Source: Vanessa cardui
Taxonomy: Eukaryota > Arthropoda > Insecta > Lepidoptera > Nymphalidae
NCBI RefSeq assembly: GCF_905220365.1
Contig: NC_061140.1
Coordinates: forward strand, 3,908,501 to 3,972,500
Direction: 5' to 3'
Length of the DNA stretch: 64,000 bases
The translations under genes were made by a program, and so were the position numbers. The notes below the pieces were generated by a model. The model worked only from the letters and a program-made list of their open reading frames with translations, was not told the origin of the DNA and ran no database searches. Below, piece by piece: positions 11,199 to 23,215 of this stretch. Within the stretch, counting starts at the first letter, position 1. Each line of letters starts with the position of its first letter.

Positions 11199-11839
11199 TT
11201 ATGCGTATTTGGGGTAGTCTTGATACTTGAGTTTATTTTTTATGTCTGGAGTCTGATGTTGGGTTAGGAGCGTGTATGGTTCTGGCTATAACAAACGACA
11301 ATCTATGCCTAACGCCTGAACTGAGCAGCTGAAACTACTATTTGTATAAACAATTTTAATAATTCAGCATAAAAGTGGATTAACAACTTCTAATTAATAG
11401 AGTTTTGTAAATGTCAAGATCAATATTAAGGAACTTTTTCATTAAGACCTTTCTTCCTGCTTAACGGAAAGTTATTAATGAATTAGAACAAAATCAATTA
11501 AGTTCGAGAAAAACAATAATCCATATACTATTATACTAAGAAACCCTTTCTTCGAAAAAATTATGTATTTAAAGTGTGAAAAATGTAAAAATCTGTCACA
11601 AAAACATGTTTTTGTCATAGTCAACGTCGAAAATAAGATTTGCATATTTTTTTTAATTGTATTGGTCGTATAAAGAGCTATTTTGTTAGTCATAATTAAA
11701 AACATTTTTGAACATATTGACTTAAAACATTATTATATAAATTAGATACACGATAATAATATACACGTAATATTAACTTATCATTGTAGGCTTTTGACAA
11801 ACGGGATGGAAGCGACGTTATTGCAGAACAACACGGCAT
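11199..11839. other. AT-rich non-coding DNA
   Basis: Only AT-driven frames (for example 11475-11705 minus). Nothing recognised. Confidence 0.5.
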
Positions 11840-12216
11840 GATTACATAGTATAAAACAAAGTCGCTTACCACTGTTATATAATATAATATATAATAATAT
11901 AATATAATAATAATATAATAATATAATATGAGACAACATCACATACATTACTCTGATCCCAATGTAAGTAGCTGAAGCACTTGTGTTATGTTTGTTCCTA
12001 TGTATGCTTAGATCTTTAAAATTATGCAACTGATTTTGATGCGGTTTTTTTTTAATAGACTAATTCGACAGGAACGTTTATGTATATAATACATGAAAAA
12101 AGTAATTAAAAATGATTGATAATTTTAGAAGTTTCTAATGCAATGTCGTATATAAACAAATTCTGTAGAATTTAGTATCAGTATTGCTTTCACGCGAAGC
12201 CGGGGCGGGTCACTAG
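11840..12216 (+). mobile_element. Helitron-like element (subfamily 2) with inserted SINE C fragment
   Basis: The order ACATAGTATAAAACAAAGTCG, GATTTTGATGCGGTTTTTTT, TATGTATATAATACATGAA, GATAATTTTAGAAGTT, AGCCGGGGCGGGTCACTAGT is the same as in the copies at 29156-29407 and 58076-58341 on the opposite strand. CTAG lies at 12213-12216 and is followed by T. A SINE C fragment with its AT tail interrupts it at about 11875-11990. Confidence 0.7.
11875..11990 (-). mobile_element. SINE C fragment with (ATA)n tail
   Basis: The body GAGACAACATCACATACATT and CTGATCCCAATGTAAGTAGC is shared with 49252-49460 and 55819-55927. Its tail is the ATA/ATAAT run at 11875-11927. The tRNA-like head is missing, so the copy is 5'-truncated. 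Confidence 0.7.
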
Positions 12217-12726
12217 TAATCTCATAACAGTATTATGAATACTAATGAAACAATTTTATAACTCCATTAAAATCAGTCCATCAATTTAGTAGTAATGTAT
12301 AACAAGCATATACGTAGTTTACGATATTCTAGCTCTACTAATGGATAGTATTTACGTCATATGTTGACGTCATAACCCTTTTATAGTAAAATATATTCAA
12401 GTGGGCGATGTTTGTTTTCGTGGGATAAGATAAAATAAAGTATTACTAATACTTGAGCGCTATAAATTATATCTAACATCAATAAATATATAAATTAGGT
12501 TACGATTATGTTGCTAGAGTCTAATATTAATTTTGTTTTGTTTCCATGGTATCAAAACAAATACACTTTTTGCATGTATGTTTTATTAATATTAATGATT
12601 CATGAATATCGAAAGAAACGTTATTATATAAGTAACAGTAAAAAGGTTGTATATGTTATAAACTTTTTTAAAAGATCATGTTTTCAGATGTTAAATTTTT
12701 GTTCCGTAAATCCATAACGTTTTAAA
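12217..12726. other. AT-rich non-coding DNA
   Basis: A 69-codon frame at 12508-12717 is lysine/tyrosine/isoleucine-rich and AT-driven; no gene is called. Confidence 0.5.
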
Positions 12727-13341
12727 AATAATACAGTGTGTCAATCCCTCTTTGGTAGAGACTAGGTATTAAACCGCAGATCTATAGGTTCTGGGTATAA
12801 AGCCCCGATCGGACTATTAAAAAGTTATTGGGTTTTTAGTCTTTGTATGCCTACTAGAACCCGGAGTCTGGATATTGGCAGCTTATCACACCCGCGACTG
12901 AATTTTGCATCGTTCCATCTGAAGAGAGCTTGCATCTGTGTTTTCGTTCACATTCGTGCACAATATTTACTTGGTGGTAGGGCTTAGTGCAATCCCGTCT
13001 GGGTAGGTACCACCCACTCATCAGTTATTCTACTGCCAAATAACAGTACTCAGTATTGTTGTGTTCCGGTTTGAAGGGTGAGTGAGCCAGTGTAACTACA
13101 GGCACAAGGGACATAACACCTTAGTTCCAAAGGTTGGTGGCACATTGACGATGTAAGGAATAGTTAATATTTCTTACAGCTTCTTTGTCTATGGGTGATG
13201 GTGACCACTTACCATCAGGTGGCCCATATGCTCGTCTGCTAACCTATTCCATAAAAAAAAACAATATATGCCACATGTAGTTTTGTAAGTCTCACTTGAG
13301 AATTGCGACCGTGGCTGAAAACGGCCAGAAGATCATAATTC
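12727..13341 (+). mobile_element. SINE E (tRNA-derived), split by a SINE B
   Basis: The left part has a tRNA-like head (GGTAGAGACTAGGTATTAAA, degraded B box GGTTCTGGGTATAAAG at 12787-12802) followed by GGACTATTAAAAAGTTATTGG and CCCGGAGTCTGG. After the SINE B insertion the body resumes with GAGAATTGCGACCGTGGCTG and AACGGCCAGAAG. I know this arrangement (TTATTGGGTTTTT, then CCGCCGTGGCCGAAATCGG) as a lepidopteran SINE. It is the only copy I find in the window. Confidence 0.65.
12967..13260 (+). mobile_element. full-length SINE B nested in SINE E
   Basis: It starts TTACTTGGTGGTAGGGCTTA and ends CTAACCTATTCCAT plus poly-A. ACAATAT flanks it at 12960-12966 and 13261-13267. This is the best-preserved plus-strand copy and shows the direction of the family: poly-A at the 3' end, hence LINE-type retrotransposition. 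Confidence 0.9.
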
Positions 13342-13743
13342 CAAAGCAAGTATCAAAACTGTTTCTTTCCGGTATACTTTATTAATGTGCAGCTCCATAG
13401 GAGCCACGTTGGTATGCCATTTCATTTTTACACATCTGATTCCGAGATGTGTTCAATAAATCTCTAAATGCATTTCCCTCGTAAATTTATTGCTTCTTGT
13501 ATAAACAGCTCGCGTTGGCTTTATAGTTTAAGAATGGTTTATTTATACCAAACTGGTAAAGAATCTGCGTAGGTGTTGTTCAAATTAATTCAATTGACGC
13601 ATGTAACATGGATTCGTATCTATGTTTTCCACACTAGCAAGTTCACGATAACCATCTGTTAGAATGCCGAATGTATATATATTTTTATATTAAGATTAAT
13701 ACGTATTTATTTGAAATTGGCTTTATTATATTAATGGTAATAT
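13342..13743. other. non-coding DNA
   Basis: Nothing recognised. Confidence 0.45.
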
Positions 13744-13829
13744 TTCACTTAATTGTAAAATGACGATTCAAAAGTGCTTATAAAAGCCTACTTGAATAAA
13801 GTTTATTTTGATTTTGATTTTGATTTTGA
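13744..13829 (+). repeat. family D 3' end with (TTTTGA)n tail
   Basis: CTTAATTGTAAAATGACGAT, CAAAAGTGCTTATAAAAGCC, TACTTGAATAAAGTTTATTT, then about four TTTTGA units. It has only the last about 85 nt of the unit, so it is strongly 5'-truncated, as expected for a LINE-type copy. Confidence 0.75.
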
Positions 13830-15101
13830 ATGGACTATGTGATGTCTATCGTCATTACTACTAACATACATTGGCATGATTAGATTTTAGAGCTATGTAG
13901 TAAAATGACTAAGAATGTCAATGCATAATTACTGACTGAACTCAAACTCAAAATCCTTTATGTATAGATTATGATATGGAAGCATTAAACTTACTTATTG
14001 ATGGTTAAATTAAACGTTACCACCGTTAAAGAACATGCTCTGACCTGAGAAGAACCAGCGAATGAAATTCAGCGGGTCTTTTTGTGTCAATTATGTTATT
14101 TACATTCATTAAATGTGAATAGAAATAGCCAGGAGGTGATCGTTTCATTTCCAAGGTGTACTATCGATCATAATCGCAATAATTGTATAATAACCATCCG
14201 CACCCAAGCGTTCCCTAATAATTTTTTCTAACTCCTTTTTGACTCAATCTTCATACAGATATTAAGAGTAATATTAATTGGTAATAAATTGGTAGGAAAG
14301 TGGTACATGCCTTGGCAGGCTACACAGAGTTCTACCACTGAGTAGAGTATTATGTAGAATTTATGTAGGTACTTTCTTTTTACTAATGATTAATTAATGA
14401 TATTTATAATGTTTATACTCCAATACCATTTATTTTATTTTTTATTACTAGTCGAACTACTACTACTACATGCAAAACACCTTAAAAGTTGTAGTACAAA
14501 AGTGGCCTTTGTCCGTAGCTGGGACTTTAACTGTCTACATCAAAAATGTTATCTAAATCGGTTCACGTTTACAGAGTTACATTCGCATTTATAATATTAG
14601 GTACAGGTATTTTTATTTTTCCTTTAGAGATCATAAATATATGTATACTCGTTAAAAGGTACGGATAATTGAACGAATCCCTTTGAGCATGCGTCTGAAC
14701 CCTGAAGACTACGTTGCGTAGCAACAGGTGGGTGAGTTCAGGTACTACGATAAAGACACAAGTATCCCTAACATTGTAAAGTAAAATAATCTGTATCACA
14801 ACGTTAGAAAGACTATAATTGCTAAAGTACTTTAGGAAAATAAACTCTTCAATAATACTGATACATAAAGTTGCAGCGTGTATACTTTTAGTGTTTTAAA
14901 TATTAATTAGATTGAATACACAATCAGAATATTCAGGAATTTCAATAGAGCTCGAATGAAATAAAATGAAGGTGAGATTCTACTTGTAACTATTTTTTTA
15001 GTTGTTTTATTATTATTATTTGTATTTTGTCTTCGATTTGGTGCATCTTAATACAAAGGTATATCATGTTTTGTTATTTACATGCATGTACATAAATGCC
15101 T
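13830..15101. other. AT-rich non-coding DNA
   Basis: A possible SINE B scrap (TTGGTAGGAAAGTGG to TACCACTGAG) lies at 14288-14343. Otherwise nothing is recognised; frames at 14397-14594 and 14569-14799 look random. Confidence 0.4.
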
Positions 15102-15345
15102 GAAAATATCCAATTGTTGGGCTTAGGCCTCAGCTAGCGTCGTCAGAAATTGATTAATGAAATGTTAACAGCCACACTTTGTATTGCTAATGCACAACCT
15201 TGGGAGCTAATATTATGATCCTCGTGTCTGTTGAACTGGCGTATGCAGACTTCAGAGGAACAGAATAATAAGCATTACTTGAAGGTAGAACATACGATGG
15301 GTGAGTGCTACTCAGACAGACTTACATAAAGCCCTGTCACCAAAT
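15102..15345 (-). mobile_element. SINE A scrap followed by decayed SINE B
   Basis: TGCCTGAAAATATCCAATTG, TTGGGCTTAGGCCTC (15102-15133) is the tail side of SINE A. From about 15163, CACAACCTTGGGAGCTAATA, CCTCGTGTCTGTTGAACTGG, ACATAAAGCCCTGTCACCAA is SINE B. Confidence 0.6.
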
Positions 15346-16395
15346 ACATACGTATCAAGGCATAAGTATTTGCGAATTTTGTATATAACTGTGAAATGGT
15401 CTATTTGAAAAAGTAAAGAAAATTTACCTAGTTTTTTCTCAACTGTAAATCCGAGTATCTGTAAGGACGGACAACCAAGAACTTCTGAATAAACTGAAAC
15501 TAATCAAACAGCTGCACGAGTAATAGTCGAAATCAAACAAACTAACTTATACCGGGCCTGGTTTTCCTAGAGCATCTAATCTAACTAAAATAAAACGATA
15601 TGACGTGAGTTAAGCTACAAAACTAATGACTATAACTAGTAACTGAATATATTATAAATAGGTTATATGAGATCTTTCTTTAACATCACTGTATAGTGTG
15701 TATGAGACAAGTGTTGGAGATTTGTGACACCTCTGTAACTGTATCGTTTGAACTAAATATTACAAAAAAAAAAAAATATCTTAGCATCAATGCCTCTAAT
15801 TAATTAAGGAATTGCTGATATTACCCCTCCTTTTAAAATTATCACATGTGTTAGGAGTGGGGTCGACAATATTCTGAGGGATTATCGTTAGGCGGCCCGT
15901 ACCATTAACTAGTGCGCTATTGATGGTTTAAAATAATAGTTGATGCTTACGACAATACAAACTAGTTCATGTAATAATTTTGCCTTTAAGGTGATTTATA
16001 ATTAGGTTTATTTCAAAGTGCTCTAATTAAGTGAGATTATCCTACCCAAAGTAAGGTCTTAGTTAAGCAATTCGTTTTTAAAAAGTAACAAAACTACCCT
16101 TATCCATTCCCCAGACCGTCCTACATACACAGTTTCTAACAAGGAGTTTGACAATAATTACAGAAACGCTACGAGAGCCCAGACAAATGACGATCCCAGT
16201 TAGCAATTAGTCCTACAAAGAAATGTCACAAATGACCTTTAATTAAACGACCGTCGGCTATTTGACGTGCTGTATTAAGGATTTTTTTATCCTCGAAAGC
16301 AAGAGAATTTTTATGTTTAAATGTATTTTAAATACTCACAGAAAAAGATCATAAGTCTCATTGTAAACAAAGTCTCTTTCATATGTTAAGAAAAA
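15346..16395. other. non-coding DNA
   Basis: No gene. The block 15840-15920 (GGGGTCGACAATATTCTGAG, GGCGGCCCGTACC) is GC-richer and not repeated in the window. Confidence 0.4.
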
Positions 16396-16600
16396 TGTTT
16401 GAACCTTATTCCGCTACCCTGCATCAGTGCGGTTTGGTGGATACGTAAAGGGGAATTTCATCCAAAGAAACAAATGAGAGTCTTCTTGTGATTTCTTAAA
16501 TGCGAAGCATTCGATGCTGTGATTAATCATCATACTTAGCGTGAGCTCTGGGCGGGCAATATATTGGCCTTTATGTTCTTCGTCTTAAGGCATTCATTTA
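16396..16600 (-). mobile_element. possible SINE A, strongly decayed
   Basis: Weak similarity to the middle of SINE A: CTGCATCAGTGCGGTTTGGTGG, GGAATTTCATC, then little that aligns. I give it low weight. Confidence 0.3.
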
Positions 16601-17739
16601 GTAGTGAAACATCAACTGGTTGTTATTACCTTACAGATTGCAAACGCTTCATGTTGGAGCTAGAAATCCGACAAGACTCGGCTTGGTGCATTTAATTAAG
16701 ATATTGGATGTAAATTGAGAAAATCTTAACTGATTTAAATATTGCTTAACAATTGCTGCTAATAAAATTATTGAATACATATTCTAAAAGGTAATGTTGC
16801 TTATATTAATTAGTTTTTAAATACAATTAAATAGCGTAATACTATTATTGTTATTATGATCTACGAGAGAAATGGCTTAAATAACTACAACTACTGTTCT
16901 GAAATAATTATTGCTGAAATATAATATCTTGTTGTTTTATGAAATGATATATACATCTGAATGATTTTATTTTGTTTATAACATAGTGAAATTGAATATA
17001 TAGGTAGGGTGAAAATAATTAATGGTGTGGGTTTTTTTAGACAATAAAATATTGACGAGGAATCTGTTTGGATCGAAGTGGTTTTGCGGCGTTCATTAAT
17101 TAAAAGCGACAAACGACATTTGTAAGCTTTAAATTAATGAAAGTGATTTTTTTTTTATTTTAAATACTTTAGAAAAAAAATAATTAAAAAAACCCTAATG
17201 CAAAAAAGGTTTTTTCTTTATTCGTTTCTATAATCGTCGGTCAAATGCAAATAATTCTATATCAATATAATTATGTGATATAAAGCTGGTAAAGGGTTTT
17301 CTTGTCCAATAAAACACCTATTTCTATGCTAGATAGTTTATCAAGAAAGGTTATATGCTGTAAAACTTTACGATATGTCTTCAAAGAGCGAAGCGGTATC
17401 CATAAATGTTTACCAATTTATAATATTTATAATCTAATTTAGTAAACTAACAGCCTCTAATGTATAAGACCTTCTCGTTCTAAGAAGTTGGAGGACCAAG
17501 TCAAACACGTTTGTAACATTGAATGTTTGCACTAACAAATGCACCTTCAATCCCAATATGAATTTCCTTAGCCATTTATGGTAGAGACTCCCTTTTGAAA
17601 TAATATATATATTTTTATGGAATGTTTTGAATGATAAATTCTGAGGCTACAAACATAGAACTGAGAATACACGTTCTTCGGATGAAAGTTAATCTGTTTA
17701 AAAACATTTTTGGTTTATATTTTCAGTTTTATAAAATAT
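16601..17739. other. AT-rich non-coding DNA
   Basis: No gene or repeat was recognised. Confidence 0.5.
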
Positions 17740-17878
17740 TAGTAGTCGCCCGTGGTTTCGCTCTATGGTTTTCATGTGTCAGGCAAAAAATGTCCTTTCT
17801 TGGATTTCAAGTTTGCTTGATATCAAATTTCATCAAATCGGTTCATTGATTACTTTCACATTTATAACATTTATATAA
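17740..17878 (-). mobile_element. short Helitron-like copy (subfamily 1)
   Basis: AGTAGTCGCCCGTGGTTTCGC at the 3' side, then GCTTGATATCAAATTTCATC, AAATCGGTTCATTG and TACTTTCACATTTATAACATT at the 5' side. It is shortened to about 140 nt, and CTAG has changed to TTAG. Confidence 0.65.
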
Positions 17879-19887
17879 ATTCATCAATTCAATATGGTTA
17901 TTTACGATACAAGCATATATAGTATTTTTAAACAACATTGCCTTAAAATATGATTGTTGAAAAGCTTTTATCACAAATAGACATTTTCTCTAACAAAATC
18001 TTATCTAGCACAACTTAAAATCCATTGAGACTGCTTCGTTCCTCTCCTTGCGCAACAAACCACTTCATTTACATCTCCTTTTCTTCGAAATTTAAAATAT
18101 CTTCGATACAATAAATAATCGAATAGCTCAACAACTTAGTAAAATAATGTAACGGGAAACCTGTAAAGTTAGCACACACCTGTGCCACTTTGAAGTATGG
18201 TAAATACCGCCAAGTACCGTAATAAGTTTGTTGTAACGTAGCATGTACTCGTATGTTCACATAACGTTACGACATATTGCAACTGAGCTACTTGTTGATT
18301 TTTATCGCTATAATGGAAATTCTGTGGTGTTTCATTCAAAAATAAATGAGTACGACACCTCCGTACTTGCTTGTACAAAGTCCAAGAATCATTTAAATTT
18401 ATAAATATTTGTAAGATTCCGTTATTTTTTTATTCGATAGTGATACCAGTGTTTGCAATTTAAAATTATTCATTATTCTACCATCAACTATATCTTTGTT
18501 TGCGCTACCGTATTTCTCGATAGAAATATTTAAAAGCATTGTTTCAATTTCTTGCAGTGTCAGTGTCGTTGAGCAAATGTGTACAAATTATCAGATGATT
18601 AGCAAAAATCGCCAACGTTAATATGCTCATACATTAACCTGTTTGGAATTTATCTTTTTATTTACTTGATTTTCATATATACGTCACTAGGTGCAAACGC
18701 ATTGTTTATATCAGTAACGCCTTCGAAAATTTTCCTTAAGCACCGATTAAAAAAATAAGCTCTGTTTAAGTATTCTTGCAATGTTTTCAATAACGCTACC
18801 GCTTTTTACAATATTTTTACTAGAGTATAAGTTAAGCCGCTGACAGACGCTGTGCCATGTATTATGTGCTATAAAACCTTCTTCAAAACGCGCTGCATCT
18901 TCTGGTTATAAGCTATGTATGGTTTAGTAGTTTTATCGCAGAAGGAATACAAAAAAGTGCCATCGTTCATATATGTGAATGTTTATTAGTGTTCGACCCG
19001 AGTTCGAAATTTGAATCCATCAAGAATTTGAATAAATGAAGATTAGTGTTTATGTATGAGTATAGTTTAGTTCTTTTATTAGTCAAGGATCTTAAAAAAG
19101 CATCTCATTTTATATTATATATTAAGGTGAATTTCTTATATAAAAAGCAATAGCTGTTAAGTTTTAAAAAAGATAAATATAACCTTGTATATATTCATAT
19201 AGATTCAAACTCTGACATATTTTATTTGTACATTGACGTGTAAAATTATTACCCCAGCGTCGGGTTAGCGTGAATTAAAACTAAGATGTTTACGAAAACG
19301 TTTACATTTATAAATGACTTTTGCATATATTTACATTTCATATGCCCGGAATGAAGGAAGTTTCAAATATATCTGTGCCGTATTCTCGTATTTATAATCA
19401 ATAAGAGTAGCGCTGGATTCATTGAAGTGTTTATGGAAGTGAGAATAGATAATATGATGTTAAAGAAATAATAAAATGCTTTTGATAAATGAGAAGTGTC
19501 ATTGGACACCCGGTCTGAAAGAAATTGCAATATATTTATTTATTACGTTAAAATAAAATTAAAATTAATATCAAAATATTTATTAAAAATCCCACGTGTC
19601 CCAATAATAAAAATTTATTATTTTAATTCTTATGGAAATATAAAAAGAAACAGTATACAATATAAAGAGAGATAAAATGGCCGCTTGGCAGAATGCTTTT
19701 TTCTGACTTCACGATTTTTATCTGTTCACTCTACTGTTAGCCTGTATACTAACTGTGATCCAAATAAAACCACGTAATCGTGGTTTTATAAAATCACAAT
19801 TAAAACTATGTTATTTCGATAACTGGTCGCAAATTGAAAATATTACTTTATAATTAATGTATGTATCTACATGAATTCTTTACGAAA
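17879..19887. other. long AT-rich stretch with one small hairpin
   Basis: No coding signal. ATAAAACCACG (19764-19774) and CGTGGTTTTAT (19779-19789) form an 11-bp stem with loop TAAT. Overlapping minus frames at 18069-18378 look random. Confidence 0.45.
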
Positions 19888-20124
19888 TTGATAGGCGGTT
19901 GGGCAAATGGTATGTTCGTAAAAACCATTGCCCATAGATTATGACGCTGTGAGAAATATGAACTATTCTTTAAAACATAAAGCTTGAGAATTAAATTTTA
20001 TGTATTTTGTGCCTGTAGCAACACAACTGGCTCAATAGTTCAAAACATTAACCCATTAAATAAAAAAAAAAACACTAATTAAAATTATGATACTGTCTGG
20101 TAATAAAATATTCAGCACACTCAA
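19888..20124 (-). mobile_element. decayed SINE B
   Basis: GATAGGCGGTTGGGCAAATGG, ATTGCCCATAGATTATGACG, TTTGTGCCTGTAGCAACACA, then a poly-A interruption and TGATACTGTCTGGTAATAAA. The blocks are in SINE B order but diverged. Confidence 0.6.
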
Positions 20125-20717
20125 AAAAAAATACAAATTAAATATACGCTAAAGACACAGACATAGCTCTGGAGGTACAAATTTAATAAAAAAAGTGAAC
20201 GAAAAATGAAAGTTTACGCTACCAAAAATTTATATAGTAATGCGCAACGATTTTAGTGGACATTTTGTGTAGCGTATGTATCCTTAAATATTTTGTGAAA
20301 CGACAATAGCTTGCGTTTTTAAGGTCGCTCGAAGAATACTAATAAAGCATTTTGAACTGAAAATGCTGCTAACTTTAAGTGTTGCTTTAAAACAAAAGAT
20401 GAGGAACTATTTTCTTTTATATAAATATGCAATTTTTAAAATTTAATTTACAAAATCCGCGGGCTCACAGTTGCCCGTGCTTTTTTACAATCTACTTTTA
20501 TACATTTTGACTTTTTTTATTTTTACTCAACACAGATCTTCGCTGGACTTCAAGCTTGTCGTCTCCTTGGAATACATATCCTTTTTATCTTTTAAAATAA
20601 TATATACATTATACATACGCCATAATAAATAATATATAAGTAGTTATTTTAATCCTATTTACTACGAGACAGTAGACCCTGCTCCGCGCTCGTAGCATGC
20701 AATTTAAAAGAGATTAC
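20125..20717. other. AT-rich non-coding DNA
   Basis: CCGCGGGCTCACAGTTGCCCG at 20458-20478 resembles the GC-rich 3' end of a Helitron-like element but lacks CTAG. Otherwise nothing. Confidence 0.4.
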
Positions 20718-20875
20718 TTGGTGATTGATTCTGCCAAATACCAATAATTAGTCTTTAAGAAAGGTGGCGCATTAGCGATTAAGGAATTGCCGTGTCTTAC
20801 AGCGCCACTATTAATGTGCGGCTGTGACCACTTTCCATTAGGTGCCCATTTATTCGTCCGCCTAGCAATTTTATG
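20718..20875 (+). mobile_element. SINE B fragment, shortened
   Basis: ACTTGGTGATTGATTCTGCC, then AAAGGTGGCGCATTAGCGAT, TCTTACAGCGCCACTATTAA, GACCACTTTCCATTAGGTGC, TCGTCCGCCTAGCAATTTTA. The central third of the unit is deleted. Confidence 0.7.
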
Positions 20876-20888
20876 TACGAGTATATAG

Positions 20889-21540
20889 AAACAACATCAA
20901 CAGCCTGCAAACTTCCCACTGGGCTAAGGCCTCCTCTCCTTGAGAAGAAGGTTTGGAACATATTTCACCAATGCAGGTTAGTGGAAAACACATGTGACAG
21001 AATTTCTATGAAATTAAACATAAACAGGTTTCCTCATGATGTTTTTCTTCATCGCCGAGCACGAGATGAATTTGTATATGTCGTAGAATAATTTGATACT
21101 TCGAATCTTCGCGAAAATCCTAGGGGTTTTCAAAAAATCAATTTAGAAATTTTCCTTTCTCACCAATTCTAAGCCTTCATAACTCTATGATACAATACTT
21201 GAAGTTAATCATCGGCAAACTAGGAACCAATTAGAAGTCAGCCAGCAAAATTGTAGCCAATCAGTGTTGAGCACATCAAATCTTACTAGAACGACGAGTA
21301 TTTTCGCAAAAATCCTGACTTTGTCCAGTAAGATTTGATAATTTTTCGCCTATGTCTAATTATCCGCGTTTTCGCAAAACCCCTAGGATTTTCGCGAAGA
21401 TTCGAAGTATCAAATTATCCTACGACATATACACAAATTAAACACATGAATATTCAGTGATGCTTCCCTGGGTTTGAACCCATAGTCATCGGTTAAGGTG
21501 CACAAGTTCTAACTACTGGGCCATTTTGGCTTCACTGGGC
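20889..21540 (-). mobile_element. SINE A copy split by an inverted-repeat element
   Basis: The tail side (CAACAGCCTGCAAACTTCCC to GCACGAGATGAA) lies at 20889-21074. The head side (CACAAATTAAACACATGAA, GGGTTTGAACCCATAGTCAT, AACTACTGGGCCATTTTGG) resumes at about 21432. The last 20 nt of the head are duplicated (GGCTTCACTGGGCCATCTTGG). A 72-codon frame at 20873-21091 is inside the repeat. Confidence 0.85.
21075..21431. mobile_element. MITE with 56-nt terminal inverted repeats inside SINE A
   Basis: 21075-21130 and 21376-21431 are inverted copies with one mismatch in 56 positions (TATATGTCGTAGRATAATTT and onward to CCTAGGGGTTTT). The outer TATA is consistent with a TA target duplication within the SINE. 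The interior (21131-21375) has no frame of note. It is younger than the SINE it interrupts. Superfamily not assigned beyond the TA-type insertion. Confidence 0.8.
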
Positions 21541-22765
21541 CATCTTGGTTCATCTCATATATAGAAAACCAAAATAGAAATTAAGAGACAATAAGATAGT
21601 GATAATCTCAATTAAACGTTTTCTACGACGCCATAACGTTGAAAACCGTTTTGAAACTCATTCTTTAGACTGAAATGCACCAGATTCAAATTTAGTTCAC
21701 TTCACGCGTGTCAGTGTTGAATATTTAGTTAGTATAATTACATTCAAAATGGGCGCCAATTAAATTACAAATGTTCCAAATTTAATATATCAAACATTAC
21801 AAATATCGTCCGTGTATATTTTCTAATTGATTATTCTAATTTATAAAACGACTGCCTGAAAAAGAGTAATCCTTTTTTGAGTGATCATATATGTATGTGA
21901 GTTTCTTTGTTCCAAGATTATTTTTAAATGCCTCAATATATTTGTATGTATAGTATCGTAATAATCCTTCTTTCAACCCTGTATGACTGACTTTTATATA
22001 TTTTTTGTTCTCGTTTTTGGCAGGGACAACACGAATAGTATTTTAAATTTTTTGGTACCGTAATAATTAGTCGTTAAACTAATCATCGATTTATAAATAG
22101 AGTTTTTGTAGTAAGAGCTTAGAATTTTTTTGGCACATTAAAGTCAGAAAGTCCAATGAATAGGGGTAATTATATTATTAGAAATCAGAAGCGGTTTAAA
22201 TTTAAAAAAAAATACAATTTATTACCTAGAACAAAAAATTATAATTACAACATAAATAATTATTTGGAATTAAGTGAGACAAATACTTTAAAAATTAAAA
22301 CAAATAACAATTGATAAAGATATAACAAAATGTAAATTACGACACACGTCCTTCTCGCCCGACAGATGAAAACCGAATAGAAAGAGGCGCTGGTATTTAG
22401 CCACTTATGTAGCAGTCGTCACCATAATCCCATTCTTAACTTGAGAACAATATATTAAGTCTTAACATTAGTTTCTGTACTAGGAACTATTAAGTTTGAT
22501 TTAGCTGTTTGGAATGAAAATGCAACTTAAGAAGGTTAAGTCTTAAATGTCATGAGAAAAGCACAGACTATGTAAGAAACTAAAAATCAGACATATGTAT
22601 ACCTAAGAGAGAAGGCGTGTCAAATTCATATAATAGAAAGGGTTGTGTATAAAAATATTTTAATACAAAATTAAAATGGTGATAATCTTATTTATATAAA
22701 CAAACAATTCATATTCAAATTACGATGCCTTTTGATGTCAGATTGTTTTCGTAACATATGCTCAG
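21541..22765. other. AT-rich non-coding DNA
   Basis: About 22325-22430 is GC-richer (ACGACACACGTCCTTCTCGC) but has no sustained frame with splice sites. Nothing else was recognised. Confidence 0.45.
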
Positions 22766-22861
22766 CACAAAGCTTCTATAGCGACAAAGCGGAATTCGCG
22801 GGCCGGTATCATCCGGTAGACGAGCGCCACTCCGGCAATTATGATAAGGAATTCCTCTCAC
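22766..22861 (+). CDS. candidate internal coding exon, strand uncertain
   Basis: This GC-richer 96-nt block is flanked on the plus strand by an acceptor (ATATGCTCAG before 22766) and a donor (GTAACT from 22862). It is open in one frame, entering and leaving in phase 1 (31 full codons), with GC-rich third positions. The peptide is polar (SFYSDKAEFAGRYHPVDER followed by HSGNYDKEFLS). The minus strand is open in exact codon register and reads a hydrophobic segment (EFLIIIAGVALVYRM then IPAREF) up to TGA at 22762-22764. An AG acceptor before 22856 and a branch-like TGCTAAC precede it, and it would join the 43124-43319 exon in phase. Antisense of charged codons often looks hydrophobic, so the plus reading is slightly favoured. 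I do not recognise either peptide. Confidence 0.35.
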
Positions 22862-23088
22862 GTAACTGTTGTTAGCATTTTTATTTTTATCTTTCTACGC
22901 ATACATTAAAGCCAGGGCTATATATCACACTAAATCGTTTATTAAAGTTAGGAAAACATATATTTAAATTAATAAGAATTTAGGAAAAAACCATTTATCA
23001 TTTTTCATTATTGTGCAGAGAATACATAGCATTTCAATTTTATTTAAAACGATAAACTGTATATTACGCCTTGCCTAATTATGTGGCG
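22862..23088. other. AT-rich non-coding DNA
   Basis: Nothing recognised. Confidence 0.45.
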
Positions 23089-23215
23089 ATAACTCTGTCT
23101 GACGGTCACGTCTGTTTGTCTATTGCTTTTTCACAGCAGACTACTGCACCGATTTTGATGAAATTTGGTATGAAGGAAGCTAGAACTCCAAGGAAGCACA
23201 TTTTATGAGACTAGT
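23089..23215 (+). mobile_element. Helitron-like fragment (subfamily 1)
   Basis: GATAACTCTGTCTGACGGTC, CACCGATTTTGATGAAATTT, GGTATGAAGGAAGCTAGAAC, TCCAAGGAAGCACAT match the centre of the copies at 36128 and 51483; both ends are missing. Confidence 0.6.
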
